A stretch of 64,000 nt of DNA, taken from the NCBI GenBank assembly GCA_026419785.1, contig JAODTK010005487.1, positions 246,958 through 310,957 on the forward strand, given 5' to 3'. Origin of the DNA: Sclerodactyla briareus. Its lineage: Eukaryota > Echinodermata > Holothuroidea > Dendrochirotida > Sclerodactylidae. The notes under the pieces are model-generated. The model was not told the origin of the DNA. It made no database searches and was given only the letters and a program-made list of their open reading frames with translations. This document shows positions 49,401 through 58,400 of the stretch, piece by piece. Position 1 is the stretch's first letter; each line of letters begins with the position of its first letter. A program made the translations under genes and the position numbers.

Positions 49401-52400
49401 CACAACAATTTGATTATTAATATTTGACGCTATCTACATGAGTGATAGGTACAAAGTTGGTAATATTTGTAATATTTTGTTTGGTTCATTCTTTGTTCAG
49501 TCTGATGTACAACATGCCTTGACGTCTGTCAGAAGTACCATGCCCTCGGGGCCTCGACTGACTGGCAGCGTTATATCTTCTGAGAATCTGATCTCAAGAG
49601 TCTTTCAGCTGACCGGGAAAGTGAGTAATCCAATACTAAGGGACAATCACTAGTGGTTTCTAAGGCCTATAGTAGTAGCAGTAGTCCCCCCTACAACCTG
49701 AATGATTGCGGAGCACAAAAATTGTCCCTCCTTCTGGGTGAAGAGTTAAAAAAACCATTCCATTAAAACCCCCTTAGTATATTCACGACATCTCATGGGG
49801 CAAATCATGGTCTCAGACATTCAAATGAGAAAGAAGGATAATCGGGCTGATCCTGAATCAAATACCTAATGAATATTTGGATTTATGCATAACATATACG
49901 AATACCTGGAAGAATAAATTAATGAAAATTACCAGAACTATTTGTCAGGTGTTTACTCCTTTTTGGATTGGATTTGTTTCATTAAAGAAAAAGTTCTTTG
50001 GTACAGTGTTGAAGAAAAAGTGGTGGCCAAGCAAAAGTAGCAAATAAGAGCTTTACCGATCAAGAGTTCGAGTCCCGCCACCAGAAACTGACTCACACCA
50101 CACTGCAAAGCCACTTCAAACGTTTTTATCTGCCCTCATACCCATTATTAAACTTCGGTTTCGAACTCTCTTGTCACTATATTGGCCAATATCGGGAACA
50201 GGGGGATTCAGCCAGTTTCCAAACAATCAAAATCTAACAAGGGCATGGATTGTTCTCCCATGTTAGGAACAATGGAATGAATAATGAATGATGTGTCCGA
50301 ATTAGAAGCTTACTATTGCGCCGATGTTTTCAAATCAGGTGGGTGATATTGACTCGCCAGGAAACAAGCATGCTTTCTGCATACAAAAAGGATTGTCTGA
50401 TCGACTCACAATCGGTGAATGCTGTTGACTGTTCCGAAATCCGTGTGATTTGAAGGGATGACCATGTAATAGGCGCAAGAAAATTGCAGGCATATCCTGT
50501 GTAGGTAATTATGTATGTGTTGCATATCTCTTGTTATTCAGGCATGGTTCTGTCTCAAAGCTGTCGTTTATCAGGAGTTGTGTCGGACTAGCTGTCGTGG
50601 ACATGGTAAATATTTTGATTCCTAGACTTGTGCCCTATTATTCAACTACGAGAACACCCCCCTTATGTAGCTTCTCAGTGAGGCTCATAGCTCTTACCTA
50701 TGTCATGCCCAACACATGGTTTATTGTGTACTTTTTCCTAATGATGGCAGTCAAGAAATCACTACTGCGAGCCCATTAGGTTCCTGGTTACAGTAAGGAT
50801 AGGTGAGTAAAAATGAAACAACAAGAACAAGGTACCTAAGTTTGCTTACAAAGTATGAAACAGGTATAGTTGTGTTTCAGATTGTTTCAATGTTGAATTA
50901 GAAATGATTTAAAGGGAATAAGCAAAGATTTGGTTTGGTATAGGTGAGTAGTGATTTGAAGGAAAAAAATCTGTTTTGCATAATTGCAGTGTGTAAAGTT
51001 AAGAAAGAAAGCCATTTCCTTTATGAATGTATGTATCCTAATATATGGATCATATGATACACCTTAGTATGACCTATACCTCTGATTAAACAACATTAAT
51101 GGTGGGATTGTTGTTTTATATTCGGGTTTGCCTCAATCCACACTGTACAGTGCAGTATGTAGTTACCTCAATTTATGTAGTCATGTTCAGGCCTTGAATA
51201 GTCGTAAATTGGTCCCGAACAAGTCCAAAAACAAAGTATTTGGAGAATTGGTAATGAGACTGAGACACCTTGGAATAAAGGGGGACTTGCACTGAAATTG
51301 AAACTCGACCGACACTATATATATGCATGTAAGTGTGATGTCATTGCTCAGGTACCTACTGACCCATTCATCAGTGTGTGATGGTCCTGGAAAAAATTGT
51401 CACCTTGTACCGTTGAGTGTGTCCGACCCCTGGTGAAGACCATGAAATTCATCTACGTCCTTCCAGTTCCTGGTTGTTCTTCGCAATTCATCCAGAGATA
51501 GTTCTGTCGGTGCTGCTACATCCACCATTGGTGCTCTTTGTTTGCCCCCGTTTGCCGTTTCAACTCGGCCATCCCCACTCATAGATGATTCTCTAGGAGT
51601 TTGTCTGCTCGCCATGATGTGTCCACGACACCAGTAAGTAGCTGCTGTCTCTACATCAGTGCTTCCAGTGTGAAATGTGCAGTGATAGGAGAATTTCCTC
51701 ACAAACATGAGCATTCGTTCTGATGTGCAGTCCAAGGGATTTTTAGAAGCCTTCGCCCATGCAGCCTAACTCAAAACACTCAATGCTTTCCTCATTTCCT
51801 TTGATATTGTCCCAGTTTCACACTCTAAGACAACTGGGAACACCAGACTCTCATAATAAAAGATCACGATTGTAATGGAAAACAAATGTAAATAAGTTTT
51901 AACAATGACAACTTCCTACGTTATCTTATCATTTTGGAGGAAGGACAACAATGATCGAATTCTGCGCAAGTTACAGCTGGAGAGTGTTAGTAGGCAGAAA
52001 ATACATGTTAGGGTATAGCATAGTGTCAAGAATTTTTCGCGCCATACTTTTAAAAAGCAGGAAAATAGCATTTCCGATTGTACAAACCAAAGTGCAAACC
52101 GTGAAGAAAGCGGAATAAAAGCAGAATTGAATTTAGAGCAGAAAAATCTTGTCTGAGCTATAGCATTCCCCAGCAAGCAGAGCACGACAAAATGATTAGA
52201 GCATGGGTTTTGTGGTGCGTGACGGGGGTGACGGCGTGAGCAACCACTAAAGAACAAATGACTAGATTGAGAGGGGACCAAGCCCATTAATTGGCCACCA
52301 GTAATCTTACTTACAGAAAGCTGCGAAGAGGGAAGTCAGAAAACTCTGTTAGTTCTCGGCTAGGTGAAGGGGGTAGAGGTAAGGCATAATTGAGATTATT

Positions 52401-55400
52401 CTCCAAAATAGGTTTGAAAATTGTAGGCTAGAAAATCATGTCACGTCAAAGTCTGACTCAACACTATTCCTCAAAGGGATAGGCCTCATTAGTCATATGG
52501 GAGCGAACGGAATCCGCAAGGCCCCTGTCCAAATTCTGACACCACCATCACAAGTGTTGTGTGATGAAAGAGTCGGCTGCCGCTCTGGGGGACCCAACAG
52601 ACGGGACAATCGATGTGTTTGCAGGGGGGGTACGGACGAGGATGGGACCATCACCAACGTTGACCAGCACAGAAGGTAAGGTACCAGTTCGATACAAATC
52701 TACCTACCTCAAGTTGTACCTATACAGTGGGCCTTTACAGCCCTGGAGGTTATAAATGTGGAAGGAATGCAGCTGTGAGGGGTCCGAATCAGATAACATT
52801 GGTGGTTCGTTCTTGGTAATATCTCAGGGCAGTGGTTGTCCACACCACCCAAAATATGATGCCGAAGATTAGTGCAAAAAGTTCCCATGAAGAAATTACT
52901 GTTGCATCCCTAGCAATGGAGGATTAAGTGACGAACAATTTCCAGGAAACAGTTCTTTCCTTGCGTTTTAGGGTATTACAAGTGAAACAATGACTGTAAA
53001 CAAGTATGGATTAGTGTTACTCTGGAAAGTTCACATTTTTCAGGGAAAGGGCTATACATGGTCCATATGCAATTTGTACAATATATGGGAAATCTATAGA
53101 TATATATATATATAGTGATTATATCGTAGTGCACAAAATTTTGAGGGTTGAGATGATGCACAATTTTTTAGTCAAACCAGCTATGCGGATGATGAGCTAT
53201 GGGAATCTGCATTTCAATCTATCTATCTATGAATTTATCTATCTATCTAATGATTCTATCTATCTATCTACTTCTATCTATAGATCTATCTATCAATCAC
53301 ATCATCCATCTATCCATTCTAAAACACAATGTTGACCCGCGGAGACATGTTTGACATGTGTAAGGTCAAGCGAAAATCATTAGAGGGGCAAGTATAAATA
53401 GGCCATGTGAAAAATTCTGTATGTTGTCTGTCTGTCTGTCGAAACAAATGTTGGTGACCCACGGGGCAGTTTGACTTGTGAAGGTCACAGTCAAAGATCA
53501 TTAAGGGGCAATATAGCCATATGTGTATAATTTCAAAATGTACCTCCTCTACAAATTTTGGTGCACAGAGATGATGTTCGGTCATACTGAGGTTCTCAAA
53601 CAGCCGTACGTACCTTGGGTGTGTTCAGGAATTTTTGGTCCAAGGGTCCCACTTGGGCCCGGTGGCCCCCATTTTAGAAATTCACAGCAAAGTACTTGAA
53701 TGATCTCCTGCCACAAAGCTTCAGTTGATTTTCTTCAAAGTTACATTTAATATGATTCCTTGGGTAGGAAAGGGCCATTAGGGTCGTCAGAGAATTGTGG
53801 CCGGAGTCCATGGCCCAGTTGGGCCCTGGGGCCCCACAAATATATGGAAATACTGCAAATCTGTGTATCTCCCTACAAATTTGTTGCACAAGTACATGAG
53901 TCAGTCATAATCAGTCTGATAGCAATAACCTTCAGGTGCCCAGGGATTAGGTCCCTAGAGGCCATGTGGGTCATGGGGGCCCATCATGGAAGAATTACCC
54001 AAAATGCTTCTCATCTTGTAGGCGTATGGTATGTTGAACAGTCGCAAAACAGTTGTCCATTATGATGGGTTCTAAAACAGCAAGTTATTAACCGTCCAAG
54101 GTGTTGAGGACCAGTTATTTGGTCCAAGGTCCCACTTGGGTCCATAGGTCCATTTTATGACATTTCACACAATGTACTTGAAATTGCATCTCCTCCCCAA
54201 AGCGTCCATTGATTGCTTTGAAGTTACATGTATAAATGGTCTTGGTAGAGGGCCATTGGGGGTGTTGGGGAAATTTTGAGCCCAGGCCCAGTGGGGCCCT
54301 AGGGCCCAATTTTTATGAAATACTGCCAAAAATCTTGTATCTCCTACGATTCTGTTGCACAGTGAAGGATTATGTTCAGTCATACCTTCAGGTGGCACAA
54401 GGGTTTGGAACCCAAAGGGCCCAGGGTCACTGTGGGCCCTTCAGCCCTTTTAGTCGAATGTTTATTGGCTGCTAAGACATCTTTGGGCCATATGAAGATC
54501 ATGGCCAAAAGTCGTATAGCAGGGGCACACTAGGCATTGTTTGAAAACTTGCATTTGGCTCATATCTTGAACATGTATCACGTAATTGTACATCTGTCTT
54601 GTTACATTTGTGAAGTTTGAGCTGCAGCACAATTGGGATGCTTAGTGTTTAGGTAGAAGGTGATTCATTTTGAAGCTATGGTCACCTATGCCTCATTCTC
54701 TGACACCATGACCCCTGTTTAAGACCTGATATGGTCCATATACAGACGGTCCTTGCCAAAGCTGTCGGAACCCCAGATCAAGATCATTGTTACAACTTCT
54801 AAGATTTTTGCCCTGCAGGACATCGGTTGTGTTTACACGCTCTCATCCGGAGGTGATCCGATCAAAGCTGACGCACTCATGTAGCGGTACAGATGGACTA
54901 CTACAGGATGCAACTGTGGTGTCTACCCAGTGACCCAAAAAAAATGTCATGTCTGACTTAACGAAAAAGGTAGTACCTGTAGATGCTCTGTTTTCAGTAT
55001 GAACATGGTGCAACTATGTTGAGAGTGGGGGGGTGGGGGATGCAACACAAATGCATGGTGGGGGGGGGACCAAAGGTATTACTGTACGACCTCTTACCTG
55101 ATTCCACCCCACCCTCCCAGACTACCTACACCCACACTGTTTTCCAGGTGCATCCTCTGTGATATTGTAGTTGGGGGGGGGTACCAGTCAAAACAAAATT
55201 GGTGGGTAAACCAAAGTGGAACTTGGGGGACCACAGTCCAAAGACACAGTCAAACAAAGTGGTTTGTCTGTGTGGGAAGATGGATAAATATATGGAGGTC
55301 CCCTTAAAAGTTGGACATTTCACCCCCTCCCACAACCCCTCTGTGGCTTGGCTCTTGGGTGTGGAAGTGATTGTTGGCAGGGGGCCTGGAAATAGCTAAC

Positions 55401-58400
55401 TCTGCTCACAGTTTAGGAACCCAGTTGAGCGTAAGTCCGAGACACTCTAGGATTCAAAAATTCCTATGTGCGTGGCGTCAGTATCTTGCATTCGAATAAT
55501 AGCACATTAAAACTCCTGTTGCAGTCACCACTCTGAAAGACTCCTTGTACCTATTATTACAAGAAATGTTTCATATCAATTTGTTTGTTGTCTCTTGACC
55601 TCACGAAGAGTGTTCAACCATTGGCAAGAAGCTACGGTAAGTTCATTTTCCTTCATTATAAAGAATTAAAAGAGGGAAGCTGAGGTTGGGTTTCACAAAA
55701 ACATTGTGGTAGGTAAAATAGAACATTCCACTGTTTCCCCACAGGCCCCACCTCCCCCCTCCCTCTCCCACTTTGAACCCTCCCGGCTTCCCCAGCTTGG
55801 AAATGTTAGATTTAGTTAGTGGTAGGGTCATTGGAAGCCGTGAGGACTATCGCAGCAGTGCCGTGGCACTAAGGCTTATGTCTTCCTTAATTGTCCATTG
55901 CCCAAACATGGGGGGTACTGGTGAGGGTGTGACTGTGAAAGAGTAGTGAGCGCCGTTTGGGCAAGCATTAATTGGGAAGTCCCACAGGGGACACGTGAAG
56001 TGACGTACTGACAAATGTGCGTCAGGATTTTTAAAACAAGCAGAGCTCCTGCTGGTTATATACGGGATGTTTTTGTGACAAGTCACTGCATGATCAGGTG
56101 GGTAAATCTGTTGAAGGGATGCTTCGACGTGGAGACGGTATATAAGAACGAGGGTGTGGTATTAGAGTATTATTACTCTGAATGGACTCATTGATATCAT
56201 GCCTAGTGCTTCACATTGAAATTGGCTGCAGAAAGAATAATTTGCTATTGCCCCACAGCTGTGACCCAAGCTGGAAGGTGGGTTGAGATGAGGCATAAAA
56301 CCCCTGATTCTATGCAAATCACAACACTACTCGAAATGCAATTCATGATATTTGCCTTGTTGCTTACAAAGCATTGCAGTAGAGGCAATATCCACTATAA
56401 TGCCTCTAAGCTGGAGAAGTAGGTAGCGATTGAGGGCATGGCTTCTAGGGGTCATTCATTTTGTCTGATTTGTTACGGAATTTATGCTAATTTTATTTGG
56501 AAGGGAAAATAAGAGAAAACTCTTCAGGGGTATGGTTCATTCATGCAGTCATGGTCATATCAACAACGAATCTGAAGGTGGAATGAGTCAGGTTGGTGCT
56601 TGTTGTAAAACAGCGCCCAAGTTCGAAACGTCTTGGTAGCGGCGGGACTGTCAAAATTCCTTCTGCTGAATACACTGCATGTTCTTCCCCATTCCACATT
56701 TTTTGTTTGTTCACATTTAATTGAACCTTACGGACATTGTCATACTATGGGAATGATTGGAACAGGTTGTACCCACATTGCCTACTATTTGCATCAGTGC
56801 CAGCAGTAACTAGCACACTCATGCCTAGCCTATATGCAGTTGAATCGTGAAACACCACATGGACCCACAATGGATGTGAGTTCCACATAGGGCTCAAGCC
56901 AGCCGCACATACATATGGTGAGAAGGTGCTGATGGACGATGTTCCTGCAGAAGTACCGTTTTTCCCCGATGGCCTCTTAGTCATTCCTACCTCAGTGCTG
57001 ACAGGGACGAATAAACAGTCCCCATTCAACGCGCTGCTCTGCAGAGTTGGTGAATGGTAAAACAAACCTTTCCACCAGGTGTGAATGAGGAACCTACAAG
57101 TGTTTTTTTTTTTTTTTTATCTGCTCCATATCCTGGTGGACACTGTTTGACAGACTCTTGTTGATTTGTCGGTTGCACATATTCGTGATGACAGACATAC
57201 GGGACACCACCCTACTCCGCCCGCCTCCGTGAGTATGTGTGTGTGCGTGTTGGGTGTGTTCCCCCCACTTCTTCGTTAGCAGGGTTTCTCCGGAACGTAA
57301 ACACCGGTTTGATGAAAATTGATATGGTGTCAGGGTCGGGTGAATGATGAAACGAACTCTGATTAGATTTTTGGGCATGAAGAGTCAGTAATTGGTGAGG
57401 TAATTAGCCTATTTATAGTAATTTTTTTTTTTCCATTTTTCAGTACTCGTAGCAAGATTACAGATGTGTTATTGGTGACTTGTATGGCATCATAGTGTAA
57501 AGTGATATAAAAGGATAGAAACAATAGTTTCAGAGAGGAATATGCTAGTTAAGTTAATCAGGCCAGCGAAAAGTTTCGTTATAAGTTCATTCAGATTTTC
57601 ACAGAAAACTTGGGGAATATGGTCAACCTTCAGTCCCAAAACTTTTTTAACCAAGATAAGGTCAATAAAGGTCATTCAACATAACTAATTGCATAATTTA
57701 TGCGAGAAATCTTGAAGTGCTTGGATTTTCATGAGAACATGCGTGGGAATGGTTTACCTGAGTTTTGGAATTCAGGGTCACTGGACGTCATTCAACGGTT
57801 TAATTCCATGCTGATTTCAGGAAGTATTGTCAAATTTTGATAAAACGTGGTACATAGGGCTTACAGCTTTACTCTCCAACATTTTTAAACATTAGAACTG
57901 GAGGACAATGGAGGTAATTCGGGGGTCTATTGGCATTGGTTTATCAAAATTCTCAAAGTTGGTTCGATTTTCATGGATCTTGATGGGTATGGTCCACCTT
58001 TAGCCCCCCCAAATGTTAACATGAAATTGGAGAGTATGCAGTTGTGTATAAAGTGCTCCATGCACTTTCAAATGTTCAAGTGTTAGTATGGATCCATAAA
58101 ATGTATTAATGGTGGTCCACTATTGGTCCTGAGGATGTGTAAGTGAGAAAAGAGGTCATGGAAGTTGATATTGTGTCTAGTTTGCATTAGATTTAGGGAA
58201 TTTTAGTCACATTCCACAAAACTGATTACTCTTAGTAGGCCATGGGCAATGAATCAGTCCTACATAACATTTGAAATTGGTTGCTGCTTAGTAGGCTGTT
58301 CTGTGAAATGCGAATACCAAAAACTTATAGCAAACACATGGGATGGCCTTGGTAATTGTTTGCATGGTGAATTAATAGGCGACAACTACTGATAGTGCAA

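Larger units (their letters stand above)
43494..56454. repeat. Tandem block B (13.0 kb), copy of block A
   Basis: Second copy of 31037-43459, about 540 bp longer, mostly from scattered insertions and a 22-base T run (46437-46458) where block A has 4 T. It carries more frame-breaking indels than block A in the LINE region but fewer in HPS5 exons 2 and 3. Most simply a second haplotype placed in tandem. Confidence 0.93.
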
